From positions 2,418,001 to 2,482,000 of the forward strand of contig NZ_JAUFQN010000019.1 of NCBI RefSeq assembly GCF_030409795.1: 64,000 nt of DNA, given 5' to 3'. The DNA comes from Flavobacterium paronense. Lineage in GTDB: Bacteria > Bacteroidota > Bacteroidia > Flavobacteriales > Flavobacteriaceae. Under the pieces are notes generated by a model. It saw only the letters and a program-made list of their open reading frames with translations. It was not told where the DNA came from and ran no database searches. Shown here piece after piece: positions 45,511 through 54,047 of this stretch. The position numbers and the translations under genes are program-made. Numbering within the stretch: the stretch's first letter is position 1; each line of letters begins with the position of its first letter.

Positions 45511-45963
45511 TTATTCCTTATTTTTTGTGTCAATTATTATAGTAACCGGACCATCATTTAGTAGTGCTACTTTCATATCGGCACCAAATTGTCCTGTTTG
45601 TACTTTCTTGCTTAATTCGGTTTCCATTTGCTGTATAAAAGATTCGTATAACGGAATGGCTATATCAGCTTTTGAAGCTTTTAAATAAGAGGGACGGTTC
45701 CCTTTTTTGGTGGAAGCGTGCAGGGTAAACTGACTAACGATAATCATGTCGCCATCAACATCTTTAAGCGATAAATTCATCACGTCATTTTCATCTCCAA
45801 AAATTCTAAGATTAGCAATTTTAACGGTTAGCCAATTGATGTCTTCTTGATAGTCTTCATCTTCAAATCCAACTAAAACCAATACTCCTTTTTGGATATT
45901 AGCAACTTTAACGCCTTCGATAGTTACGGAAGCTTCTGAAACACGCTGAATTACTGCTTTCAT
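45511..45963 (-). CDS. dtd: D-aminoacyl-tRNA deacylase
   Basis: Removes D-amino acids and glycine mischarged on tRNA. At 150 residues it has the normal length. It begins MKAVIQRVSEASVTIEG and has the catalytic SQFTLHASTKKGNRPSY motif and the C-terminal cross-subunit region with MKVALLNDGPVTIIID (the NxGPxT motif). The start at 45963 matches the family; four open codons upstream are not needed. Encoded 25 bp after rsgA. Confidence 0.96.
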   Translation of the reverse strand: MKAVIQRVSEASVTIEGVKVANIQKGVLVLVGFEDEDYQEDINWLTVKIANLRIFGDENDVMNLSLKDVDGDMIIVSQFTLHASTKKGNRPSYLKASKADIAIPLYESFIQQMETELSKKVQTGQFGADMKVALLNDGPVTIIIDTKNKE

Positions 45964-45988
45964 ATTACTGAACACTAATTACTGAATA

Positions 45989-46966
45989 CTATTTCCTTGT
46001 TTCATCACTAGCAATTCGATCATCATTAAAAACATCTTGACGGTAATGTTCATCATCACCTTCCAAAATTTTGAGGTAGCTATTGTAACGTGACCAGGCT
46101 ATTTTATTTTCTTCCAAAGCTTTTTTAACTGCGCAATTCGGTTCTTCTTTATGCAAGCAATTATTGAATTTGCATTGGTCTTTTAGTTTGAAAAACTCTG
46201 GAAAATAACCGCTAATTTCTGCTGGTTCTAAATCAACAATTCCGAAACCTTTTATTCCAGGCGTATCAATAATTTTGGCATCAAATGACAAGTCATACAT
46301 TTCGGCAAAAGTCGTTGTGTGTTGTCCTTGCTTACTTTGTTCAGAAATGTTTTTGGTTTTCAGATTTAAATTGGGTTCCAATGCATTGACCAACGTTGAT
46401 TTTCCAACTCCCGAATGTCCTGAAAACATGGATACTTTCCCAATCATCATTTCTTTTAATTCTTCTAACCCTTTGTTTCCTTTGGCTGAAACCTTTAAAA
46501 ATTTATAGCCAATTTGAGAATAGATGTATTGCAAATACAATTGCTCATCCTGCATGGCTTCATCAAACGTATCAATTTTGTTAAAAATCAAAACGGCTTC
46601 AATGCCATAAGCTTCAGCGGTTACCAAAAACCTATCTATAAAACTAGTCGTTGTTGGCGGATTATTGATGGTAATCAAAAGAAAAACGACGTCAATATTG
46701 GAAGCAATGATATGCGTTTGCTTGGATAAATTCACCGATTTTCTGACAATATAATTTTTTCTGTCGTGAATGTTATGAATAGCACCCGTAACTGCATCTG
46801 AATTTTCATCCAACTCAAAATCTACCACATCGCCAACGGCAATTGGATTGGTGCTTTTAATGCCTTTCATTCGGAACTTTCCTTTGATACGGCATTCAAA
46901 AACTTGGTTGTCATCTGTTTTCACAGTGTACCAACTTCCGGTAGATTTATAAACTAGTCCCGTCAT
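45989..46966 (-). CDS. rsgA: Ribosome small subunit-dependent GTPase A
   Basis: Circularly permuted GTPase that helps mature the 30S subunit. The 325 residues comprise an N-terminal OB-fold, the G-domain in permuted order (FNKIDTF for G4, then SGHSGVGKSTLVNAL for G1 and DTPGIKGFG for G3) and a C-terminal zinc knuckle (CKFNNCLHKEEPNCAVK). It begins 101 bp after the DAHP synthase gene on the same strand, so read-through from the pheA operon is possible. Confidence 0.97.
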   Translation of the reverse strand: MTGLVYKSTGSWYTVKTDDNQVFECRIKGKFRMKGIKSTNPIAVGDVVDFELDENSDAVTGAIHNIHDRKNYIVRKSVNLSKQTHIIASNIDVVFLLITINNPPTTTSFIDRFLVTAEAYGIEAVLIFNKIDTFDEAMQDEQLYLQYIYSQIGYKFLKVSAKGNKGLEELKEMMIGKVSMFSGHSGVGKSTLVNALEPNLNLKTKNISEQSKQGQHTTTFAEMYDLSFDAKIIDTPGIKGFGIVDLEPAEISGYFPEFFKLKDQCKFNNCLHKEEPNCAVKKALEENKIAWSRYNSYLKILEGDDEHYRQDVFNDDRIASDETRK

Positions 46967-47067
46967 TTATTTATTTTAAATGATGAATTTTAAATTTTGA
47001 ATGACAAAATTACGGCTTTTGTTCAACCGTTTGTAATAATTTAAAATTCAAAATTCAAAATTTATAA

Positions 47068-48150
47068 TTAACCATTAATGATTTTCTCCTGATGGTTTAT
47101 ACTTTCTTGGTGAATGGCTTTAAATATTCTTAAAATAAATTCTTCACTTAGTCCTTTATCTTCTCCATCTAGGATCATTTTTCCTAAGATTTCATTCCAG
47201 CGTTTGTTTTGTAAAACGGCTACATTTTTTTCTTTTTTCAATGTACCTATTTGTTGCGCTACTTTCATTCTGTTACCAAGCAGTTCTAATAATTTGCTAT
47301 CAGCGATATCAATATTGGCTCTTAGTTTTATCATTTTGGTGTTGAAATCATCATCTTCTGTAGATGTTTTTTTGACTTTCAAATCTTCGAAGATTTGTTT
47401 TAAAACGGTCGGTGTTACTTGTTGTGCTGCATCACTCCATGCATTATCCGGGTCGATATGCGTTTCAATAATTAATCCGTCATAATTTAAATCCAAGGCT
47501 TGTTGCGATACTTCCTGAATCATATCTCTTTGACCTGTAATATGCGATGGATCACAAATCAAAGGTAAATCAGGGAAACGGCTTTGCAATTCGATTGCAA
47601 TTTGCCATTCTGGAATGTTTCTGTATTTTGTTTTTTCGTAAGTCGAAAATCCTCTGTGAATTACACCTAACTTTTTAATTCCTGCATTGTATAAACGCTC
47701 TACACCACCAATCCACAAAGCCAAATCTGGATTTACCGGATTTTTTACCAAAACGATTTTATCTGTTCCGGCCAAAGCATCGGCAATTTCCTGAACCGCA
47801 AACGGATTTACTGTGGTTCTGGCTCCAATCCAAAGCACATCAATATCGTGTTCTAAAGCTAATTTTACGTGCGCTGCATTGGCGACTTCGGTTGCCATTA
47901 ACAACCCTGTTTCGGCTTTCGCTTTTTGCAACCATTTTAATCCGATAGCACCAACGCCTTCAAATCCGCCCGGACGCGTTCTTGGTTTCCAAATACCGGC
48001 ACGAAAAATACTAACGTCTGAATTTTTTAATTCGTGTGCAATTTTTAAAACTTGATCTTCCGTTTCAGCACTACATGGTCCGGCGATTACTAGTGGGTGA
48101 GATAAATTAAAATCTTCTAACCATTTTTTGTTTTCTGTTGTAATATTCAT
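47068..48150 (-). CDS. Bifunctional DAHP synthase / chorismate mutase
   Basis: A 360-residue fusion. Residues about 1-260 form a type I DAHP synthase of the small KDPG-like subgroup (VIAGPCSAETEDQV, FRAGIWKPRTRPGGFEG, VKNPVNPDLALWIGGVERL, CDPSHITGQRD). Residues about 270-360 form a type II chorismate mutase (KLRANIDIADSKLLELLGNRMKVAQQIG). One protein thus carries the entry step of the shikimate pathway and the branch step towards prephenate. It starts 8 bp after tyrA, fourth in the pheA operon. In such fusions the mutase domain usually confers prephenate or chorismate feedback (family knowledge). Confidence 0.95.
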   Translation of the reverse strand: MNITTENKKWLEDFNLSHPLVIAGPCSAETEDQVLKIAHELKNSDVSIFRAGIWKPRTRPGGFEGVGAIGLKWLQKAKAETGLLMATEVANAAHVKLALEHDIDVLWIGARTTVNPFAVQEIADALAGTDKIVLVKNPVNPDLALWIGGVERLYNAGIKKLGVIHRGFSTYEKTKYRNIPEWQIAIELQSRFPDLPLICDPSHITGQRDMIQEVSQQALDLNYDGLIIETHIDPDNAWSDAAQQVTPTVLKQIFEDLKVKKTSTEDDDFNTKMIKLRANIDIADSKLLELLGNRMKVAQQIGTLKKEKNVAVLQNKRWNEILGKMILDGEDKGLSEEFILRIFKAIHQESINHQEKIING

Positions 48151-48158
48151 AGCTTCTA

Positions 48159-49004
48159 TTATTTTCCGTTTAATATTTCTTTTATTCTGTTTGTATTTTC
48201 CATCTCGTTGAAAATTTGCTCGTAATTTTCATTTTCTAATAAATCTTTGAATTGCGATAAATTGGCAATATATTCTTCCAAAGATTTTACGACTTGCTTT
48301 TTATTTTGTTTAAAAATTGGCGTCCACATGGCTGGTGAACTTTTGGCTAATCTTACTGTACTTTCAAATCCGCTGCCTGCCATGTCAAAAATATCTTTTT
48401 CGTCTTTCTCTTTTTCAATGACAGTTTTTCCTAGCATAAACGAACTGATGTGCGACAAATGAGAAACATAAGCAATATGTTTGTCATGTGATTTTGGTTC
48501 CATGTAACGGATTCTCATTCCCAAATCTCTGAACAGTTTCAGTCCTTTTTCCTGTAATTTAAATGTAGTTTTTTCTACTTCGCAAATGATGTTGGTTTTG
48601 TCCACAAATAAATTTCGAATAGCTGCGGTCGGTCCTGAAAATTCTGTTCCTGCAATAGGATGCGTTGCTAAAAAGTTTCTTCTTTTCGGATGATTTACCA
48701 CCGCTTCGCAAATAGGACTTTTAGTCGAACCAACTTCAAAAACTAAAGTATCATCTGAAACCAAATCCAAAACTTTTGGCAAAAGTCCTAAAGCAATATC
48801 TACGGGAACAGCCAGAATTACAAAATCAGCATCGATAACCTCATTTAAATCCGATTTTTGATGGATGATTCCAAGTTCAATGGCTTGTTGCAGATTATTG
48901 TCATTGGTATCAACACCAATAATAACAGCATCTTTATCCAATGCCTGAATATCCAATGCCATTGAACCTCCGATTAAACCAATTCCTATTACGTATACTT
49001 TCAT
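48159..49004 (-). CDS. tyrA: Prephenate dehydrogenase
   Basis: Oxidises and decarboxylates prephenate to 4-hydroxyphenylpyruvate with NAD(P). The N-terminal Rossmann fold starts VIGIGLIGGSMALDI. Conserved THPIAGTEFSGP carries the catalytic-region His, and HIAYVSHLSHISSFML follows. No ACT domain is present in the 281 residues. It starts 10 bp after the aminotransferase gene. Confidence 0.94.
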   Translation of the reverse strand: MKVYVIGIGLIGGSMALDIQALDKDAVIIGVDTNDNNLQQAIELGIIHQKSDLNEVIDADFVILAVPVDIALGLLPKVLDLVSDDTLVFEVGSTKSPICEAVVNHPKRRNFLATHPIAGTEFSGPTAAIRNLFVDKTNIICEVEKTTFKLQEKGLKLFRDLGMRIRYMEPKSHDKHIAYVSHLSHISSFMLGKTVIEKEKDEKDIFDMAGSGFESTVRLAKSSPAMWTPIFKQNKKQVVKSLEEYIANLSQFKDLLENENYEQIFNEMENTNRIKEILNGK

Positions 49005-49014
49005 GTTTATTCTT

Positions 49015-50157
49015 TTAAAATCGTTCTATTGCCTGTTGGATTTTTTCTTCGGTAACGCAAAGCGAAAATCGTATATAACCCTCGCCGTTGCTGCCAAAAA
49101 TAGTTCCAGGCGTGATGAAAATATGCTTCTCAATTAATACTTTGTCGATAAATTCTTCAGACATAATTCCAGATGGAAGCTTTGCCCAAACAAATAATCC
49201 GACGCTATTTTTATCGAAAACACAATTCAGTTTTTCAGCCAGTTTAAAAATTAGGTTTCTTCTTTTTGTATAAATTTCATTCTGTTTTTCAAACCAATCG
49301 TTTTTCAGTTTTAAAGCTTCGATAGCGCCTTTTTGAATGCCATAAAACATACCGCTGTCCATGTTGCTTTTTACTTTTAAAACAGCGTCGATTAGTGTTG
49401 GATTTCCTAAAACCATTCCAACACGCCAACCTGCCATATTATAGGTTTTGGACAATGAATTCAATTCTAATGCAATATCTTTAGAGCCTTCTACTTGCAA
49501 TATTGACAACGGATTTCCATTCAGAACAAAACTGTATGGATTGTCGTTTACTATCAAAATATTATGCTTTTTTCCAAATGCTATTAGTTTTTCAAACAAC
49601 TCCAAAGTGCCATTTGCGCCTGTTGGCATGTGTGGATACGAAACCCACATCAGTTTTACTTTTGATAAATCCGATTTTTCTAAAACTTCAAAATCAGGTT
49701 GCCAATTGGTTGCTGCAGATAAATCATAATTTACCGCTTTTGCCTGAACTAATTCGGTTACCGAAGCATAAGTTGGATAACCCGGATTTGGAATTAAAAC
49801 TTCATCGCCTTCATTTAAAAATGCTAACGAAATATGCATAATTCCTTCTTTGGAACCCATTAACGGAAGAATTTCAGTGTTGAAATCCAAGTCTACATTA
49901 AAGTGATTTTTATAGAAATCAGCCATCCCTTTTCGCAATTCTGGCAAACCTTGATAACTTTGGTATTCATGTGCTTTGTCATCAAACATAGCTTTTTGCA
50001 TGGCTTCGATAACCGTTATATCCGGAGCCAAATCAGGACTTCCAATTCCCATATTGATGACTGGTTTCCCTTCAGAAATAAGTTGGCGTACTTCTCTCAA
50101 TTTTCGGGAGAAATAGTATTCTTGAACGCTTTGTAATCTTTTTGCTGTTTGTATCAT
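49015..50157 (-). CDS. Class I/II aminotransferase of the aromatic pathway
   Basis: A fold-type I PLP aminotransferase of 380 residues. Motifs are GSPDLAPD, the NPGYPTYASVTEL substrate loop, VNDNPYSFV (with the PLP-contacting Asp-Tyr pair) and SLSKTYNMAGWRVG with the PLP lysine near 235. Its place between pheA and tyrA argues that it transaminates phenylpyruvate and 4-hydroxyphenylpyruvate, or prephenate itself. Relatives are also annotated as aspartate or LL-diaminopimelate aminotransferases, so substrate is by context only. Confidence 0.88.
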   Translation of the reverse strand: MIQTAKRLQSVQEYYFSRKLREVRQLISEGKPVINMGIGSPDLAPDITVIEAMQKAMFDDKAHEYQSYQGLPELRKGMADFYKNHFNVDLDFNTEILPLMGSKEGIMHISLAFLNEGDEVLIPNPGYPTYASVTELVQAKAVNYDLSAATNWQPDFEVLEKSDLSKVKLMWVSYPHMPTGANGTLELFEKLIAFGKKHNILIVNDNPYSFVLNGNPLSILQVEGSKDIALELNSLSKTYNMAGWRVGMVLGNPTLIDAVLKVKSNMDSGMFYGIQKGAIEALKLKNDWFEKQNEIYTKRRNLIFKLAEKLNCVFDKNSVGLFVWAKLPSGIMSEEFIDKVLIEKHIFITPGTIFGSNGEGYIRFSLCVTEEKIQQAIERF

Positions 50158-50237
50158 GTTACTTAAATGTCAATTTCAATGGCAATGGCAAATTTCAATA
50201 TTTAGTTGTTTTCTATTGCTATTGACTTTTGATATTG

Positions 50238-51065
50238 TTATTGTATTCCTCTTTTATATTCTCCTAACACTTTGAAATGTGTAGTCATTAATTCTAAAAT
50301 CTTTTTGGCTTTTTCAAAATGTTTGTATTTTTCAAAAATAACATCCACAAAAAAAGAATATTGAAATGGCGTTTCAATAATTGGCATCGATTGGATTTTG
50401 GTCAAATTGAGTTTGCTGTTATTCATGACATTTAATATCGTTGCTAAACTTCCCGGCGTATCATCCAATTCAAATTTGATTGATGCTTTGTTTATTTCTT
50501 CCTTCGGTAATTCTTTATTTTGCGTTTTTACAATTACAAATCGGGTTTTATTGCTTTGAATCGTGTGAATTCCCGCAGAAAGAATTTCTAAATCGTACAT
50601 TTTTGCAGCAATTGGTGATGCTATAGCGGCAACTCCTGCTATTTTTTGGTCATGAATTCTGCGGGCACTTTCGGCTGTATCGCCACTTTCAACTAATTTA
50701 ATATTTGGATATTGAAGAAAGAAATCAGCACATTGAAGCAATGCCATCGGATGCGAATGCACTTCGGTAATATCTTCTATTTTTTGTCCTTTTAGCGCCA
50801 TCAAATTCATGTGAATATCTAAATAATGTTCACCAATAATGTGCAAATTATTACGGTCAATCAAAGCGTAATTTGGAATTATCGAACCCGCAATCGAGTT
50901 TTCTAAGGCCATAATTCCTTTTTGTGATTTGTTTTCCATCAAGCTTTTTACCAAAGAAGTAAAAGACATGCATTCATCCAAATCATATTCGTGGTCAAAA
51001 TATTCTTGAGCCACTTGATGATGAAACGATCCTTTGATTCCCTGAATTGCAATTTTTGTTTCCAT
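50238..51065 (-). CDS. pheA: Prephenate dehydratase
   Basis: Converts prephenate to phenylpyruvate. The 275-residue protein has the catalytic domain (IAIQGIKGSFHHQVA, GIMALENSIAGSI, NKTRFVIV, where the Thr-Arg pair corresponds to the TRF motif). A C-terminal ACT domain follows (KFELDDTPGSLATILNVM, then LTKIQSMPI where ESRP is usual). The start at 51065 gives METKIAIQG; the upstream open frame runs through the terminator hairpin and is not coding. It stands alone without a chorismate mutase domain; that domain is supplied by the DAHP synthase fusion in the same operon. A leader peptide and terminator precede it. Confidence 0.95.
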   Translation of the reverse strand: METKIAIQGIKGSFHHQVAQEYFDHEYDLDECMSFTSLVKSLMENKSQKGIMALENSIAGSIIPNYALIDRNNLHIIGEHYLDIHMNLMALKGQKIEDITEVHSHPMALLQCADFFLQYPNIKLVESGDTAESARRIHDQKIAGVAAIASPIAAKMYDLEILSAGIHTIQSNKTRFVIVKTQNKELPKEEINKASIKFELDDTPGSLATILNVMNNSKLNLTKIQSMPIIETPFQYSFFVDVIFEKYKHFEKAKKILELMTTHFKVLGEYKRGIQ

Positions 51066-51070
51066 AGTGC

Positions 51071-51100
51071 AAAAAAAAATCCCGATTTTCATCGGGATTT
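51071..51100 (-). terminator. Attenuator terminator before pheA
   Basis: AAATCCCGAT / ATCGGGATTT 10-bp perfect stem with a GAAA tetraloop and a run of nine T. It ends only 5 bases before the pheA start codon, so it must be regulatory for that gene. Confidence 0.92.
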
Positions 51101-51151
51101 ATATTTATGTTTTACTAATTTATTTTTTTATGTAACACAATACTAATCCCG
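51093..51151 (-). promoter_or_regulatory. Antiterminator pair of the pheA attenuator
   Basis: Minus strand: CGGGATTAGTATT (51139-51151, near the end of the leader peptide gene) can pair with AATATAAATCCCG (51093-51105), which contains the 5' arm of the terminator. 12 of 13 positions can pair, counting one G-U. The same leader segment borders GTAACACAA / TTGTGTTAC (51194-51202 with 51132-51140), a competing 9-bp hairpin. Confidence 0.75.
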
Positions 51152-51209
51152 TTTTCTGTCCGAAGAAGAAATAAAAGAAATAGTTATAAAAAGTTGTGTT
51201 ACGTAACAT
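51120..51209 (-). CDS. Phe/Tyr leader peptide of the pheA operon
   Basis: A 29-codon reading frame, ATG at 51209 and TAA at 51120. Residues 7-16 are FYNYFFYFFF, nine of ten being Phe or Tyr. The whole peptide has six Phe and four Tyr. It lies between a candidate promoter and the terminator directly in front of pheA. When charged tRNA-Phe or tRNA-Tyr is scarce, a ribosome stalled at 51162-51191 would free the antiterminator segment 51139-51151. When it is ample, the ribosome would cover that segment and the terminator would form. Confidence 0.85.
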   Translation of the reverse strand: MLRNTTFYNYFFYFFFGQKTGLVLCYIKK

Positions 51210-51228
51210 ATTTGTATTTTGTATTTGG

Positions 51229-51261
51229 CTAATGTAAAAAATAAAAGTGTCGGTTTTACAA
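51229..51261 (-). promoter_or_regulatory. Promoter of the pheA leader transcript
   Basis: TTG (51259-51261), 22 bp, TACATTAG (51229-51236; seven of eight bases of TAnnTTTG). The transcript would start about 15 bases before the leader peptide ATG. It lies just after the terminator of the M28 peptidase gene. Confidence 0.5.
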
Positions 51262-51270
51262 GACTTTGCA

Positions 51271-51292
51271 AAAAAAATTACGATAACGTAAT
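51271..51292 (-). terminator. Terminator of the M28 peptidase gene
   Basis: ATTACG / CGTAAT 6-bp stem with a TTAT loop and a run of eight T, 15 bp after the stop at 51307. Confidence 0.75.
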
Positions 51293-51306
51293 AGTAAATA
51301 AGCTTT

Positions 51307-52233
51307 TTATCTAATTTTTGGAACTCTCGTTGGTGTGTCTTCTCCTTTTATAATACTTTCTGAGCTGATGGCAATTGCTTTAATGATTTCGGTCATATTA
51401 TCTAAATCTAAAGTCGAAACTTCATCGGTTAGTTGATGATAATTTTCCTCAGAATCCATTTTTGAAGTGGAGATAGTATGAGCCGGAACGCCATAAGCTG
51501 CTAAAGTAGCATTGTCTGAACGGTAAAAAAGATTTTCTTCTAAATATGGATCTTCGTAAAAGTTGAAATTGCTTCCTTTCAAATTCTTTTGAAGTATTGA
51601 GCCAAAATTAGACTTTTCAAAACCTGTAATGTAGGCGGAATTTTTACCCCATTTGCTTTCGGTTCCTATCATTTCTATGTTGAACATCGCCACTACGTCA
51701 TCAGGATTGATACTTTTGGAAAAATAAGAAGACCCAAACCCGCCAACTTCTTCACCCGTAAAGGCAACAAAAATGATAGTGCGTTCATTGGTGTTTAATT
51801 CTTTAAAATATTTTGCCAGCGCAATTACTGCTGTTGTTCCCGAAGCATCGTCATTAGCTCCATTATATACTTTATCTGTCCCGTCTTCTTTTTTTCCTAA
51901 ATGATCATAATGCGCCGAAAAAACCACATACTCCTTTGGTTTCGATTTACCGGGAAGTATCCCAATCACATTATTTGCCCTTTCATTTCTGGTAGTAAAT
52001 TCTTGTCTGTAATTTTTTAAATCATTGTAGTAAGACAATCCTATTTTGGTAAACTCTTTTTCAATGAATACTGAAGCGGAATCAACACCAGCTGTAAAAA
52101 TTTCTCTTCCTTCCATTTTATCAGAAGCCAATTCTGTTTCAATTCTTACGATTTCTTCTTTTTGGATGATTGGTTTTAGTTGCGCTTGCGTGATAAATCC
52201 AAATAATAAAAACAGCAGCGAAAATTTTTTCAT
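51307..52233 (-). CDS. Secreted M28 family zinc aminopeptidase
   Basis: A 308-residue peptidase with a signal peptide ending TQAQ (residue 18). The two-zinc site motifs are SAHYDHLG, NDDASGTTAVI, AFTGEEVGGFGS and EMIG. A His near the end (ENYHQLTDE) completes the set. Family members remove N-terminal residues from peptides. Probably periplasmic or released; no T9SS sorting domain is visible. Single-gene unit divergent from gldA. Confidence 0.93.
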   Translation of the reverse strand: MKKFSLLFLLFGFITQAQLKPIIQKEEIVRIETELASDKMEGREIFTAGVDSASVFIEKEFTKIGLSYYNDLKNYRQEFTTRNERANNVIGILPGKSKPKEYVVFSAHYDHLGKKEDGTDKVYNGANDDASGTTAVIALAKYFKELNTNERTIIFVAFTGEEVGGFGSSYFSKSINPDDVVAMFNIEMIGTESKWGKNSAYITGFEKSNFGSILQKNLKGSNFNFYEDPYLEENLFYRSDNATLAAYGVPAHTISTSKMDSEENYHQLTDEVSTLDLDNMTEIIKAIAISSESIIKGEDTPTRVPKIR

Positions 52234-52321
52234 GATTAATAATGTTTAAGCGTAAATATATAAATTAAATAAAAACTACAATCGTAATCCTAAAAAGTAA
52301 TAAATCAATATTTTTTCTGTT

Positions 52322-52329
52322 TACATTTG
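52322..52329 (+). promoter_or_regulatory. -7 box for gldA
   Basis: TACATTTG fits TAnnTTTG exactly and ends 17 bases before the start codon at 52347. No TTG at 17-23 bp upstream. Confidence 0.45.
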
Positions 52330-52346
52330 CTCTAAATAGTTCAATT

Positions 52347-53246
52347 ATGTCAATAGAAGTTCAAAATGTTTCCAAAAGTTATGGTTCTCAAAAAGCGTTA
52401 GACAACGTTTCTTTTTCTATCAAAAAGGGAGAAATTGTTGGTTTCCTCGGGCCAAATGGTGCCGGAAAATCTACTTTAATGAAAATTTTGACCACGTTTA
52501 TCAATGCTGATGAAGGCACTGCAACTGTAAATGGAAATGATGTAACTGCTAATCAAAAAGCCGTACAACTTTCTGTTGGCTATTTGCCAGAGCACAATCC
52601 GTTGTATTTGGATTTGTACGTTCGTGAATATTTGGCATTTAATGCAAATGTTTATAAAGTGTCAAAATCTCGTATTGAAGAAGTGATTCAGTTAACGGGT
52701 TTAACTTCGGAAAGCCATAAAAAAATCGGCCAATTATCTAAAGGGTTTCGGCAACGTGTTGGCTTGGCAACGGCTTTGCTACACAATCCGGATGTTTTAA
52801 TTTTGGATGAACCAACAACTGGATTGGATCCAAATCAATTAGTTGAAATTAGAAACGTAATTAAAAACGTAGGCAAAGACAAAACCGTTTTTCTTTCGAC
52901 ACACATCATGCAGGAAGTGGAAGCCATTTGCGACCGCGTAATTATTATTGACAACGGTAAAATAGTAACCGATAAAAAACTGGACAAATTAGTCTCAGAA
53001 GAAAAAGAACAAATCATCGAAGTCGAATTTGATAAAACTATTGATGAAGCCTTATTAGCAAGCTTACCAAACATCAAAAACTACAAAAATACAAGTGAAA
53101 ATCTTTGGACATTAACATTCTCTACAGCAGAAGACATGCGTCCAAAAGTGTTTGATTTTGCTCAAGATAACGGTCTGAAAACATTGCAGATTAGTTTGAA
53201 AAGCAAGAATTTAGAACAGATTTTTAGGGAGAAAACTAAGAAATAG
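52347..53246 (+). CDS. gldA: Gliding motility ABC transporter ATPase GldA
   Basis: ATP-binding subunit of 299 residues, strongly like Flavobacterium GldA in its opening (MSIEVQNVSKSYGSQKAL). Walker A is GPNGAGKSTLMKIL, the signature LSKGFRQRVGLATALL and Walker B LILDEPTTGLDP. It works with the permease proteins GldF and GldG, which are not encoded here, as is common in this genus. The GldAFG transporter supports gliding motility in F. johnsoniae. Single gene, convergent with the DUF2807 gene 13 bp away. Confidence 0.93.
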   Translation: MSIEVQNVSKSYGSQKALDNVSFSIKKGEIVGFLGPNGAGKSTLMKILTTFINADEGTATVNGNDVTANQKAVQLSVGYLPEHNPLYLDLYVREYLAFNANVYKVSKSRIEEVIQLTGLTSESHKKIGQLSKGFRQRVGLATALLHNPDVLILDEPTTGLDPNQLVEIRNVIKNVGKDKTVFLSTHIMQEVEAICDRVIIIDNGKIVTDKKLDKLVSEEKEQIIEVEFDKTIDEALLASLPNIKNYKNTSENLWTLTFSTAEDMRPKVFDFAQDNGLKTLQISLKSKNLEQIFREKTKK

Positions 53247-53259
53247 TACTTAGTTCCTT

Positions 53260-54036
53260 TTAAGGATAAACGACTCTTCCCTGATATAATTCTTCTACTT
53301 CAACAATTGGCGGCACATTCTTGAGAACAACATTTCCAGTGCTTACCATTTTTCCTGTAATACTTTGAATAGGTTTTACAACCATATCATTGAAACCACG
53401 ATGGAAAACTTTAATTGTTTGTGCCGTTAAATTTTCAGCCTGAATTCTTCCGTTTCCATCATATAAATTAAACAATGCTTCATTGGTTTGTCCCGAAAGA
53501 TAAAATCTGGAAACATTGTTGTTTTCAACCACAGTTTGATAATTGCTTACTTGCATATGAAAATCATTAGTTCCTGCACCTGGACCTAAATCCATAGAAA
53601 TCATTCGCAAAATATTATGAGTCAGTACTCCATCTGAATCGATATCTTGCTCTGTTGTTGAAATAATGTCTAACGATTCTAGATGAGGTGTGGTAATATA
53701 AAATTTAATCTGCCCATAAGCACGTGTCCAATTGCAAGAAGAATTATCTTTTAAATGCAACTCATCGCTTCCTCTAAATTCGACCGAAATGTTATTTACT
53801 AAATTATCGCCCGTTATAACCTCAACTTTGTATTCGGTTCCTTCTTTTACGACTAATCCAACGCCTTTATATACATAAATTCTATTAAATGCATTAGTTA
53901 CATCATAAGTTTTGGTAACAGAATTGCCTGTTGTTTCAATGCAATCACTTGGTTTTTCACAAGACACGAGCGTAAGCGAACTGGCAACGCAAATAAAAAG
54001 CACAAAAACCGTCAAAACAGAAATAATTTTCTTCAT
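53260..54036 (-). CDS. DUF2807 (head GIN domain) lipoprotein
   Basis: A 258-residue lipoprotein with lipobox LVSC (Cys26). The mature part begins TKTYDVTNAFNRIYVYKGVGLVVKEGTEYKVEV, the usual head of DUF2807, and continues as a right-handed beta-helix-like series. Function of the family is unknown. It begins 11 bp after the PagL-like gene, so the two form an operon. Confidence 0.9.
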   Translation of the reverse strand: MKKIISVLTVFVLFICVASSLTLVSCEKPSDCIETTGNSVTKTYDVTNAFNRIYVYKGVGLVVKEGTEYKVEVITGDNLVNNISVEFRGSDELHLKDNSSCNWTRAYGQIKFYITTPHLESLDIISTTEQDIDSDGVLTHNILRMISMDLGPGAGTNDFHMQVSNYQTVVENNNVSRFYLSGQTNEALFNLYDGNGRIQAENLTAQTIKVFHRGFNDMVVKPIQSITGKMVSTGNVVLKNVPPIVEVEELYQGRVVYP

Positions 54037-54047
54037 CTTTTTACTTT

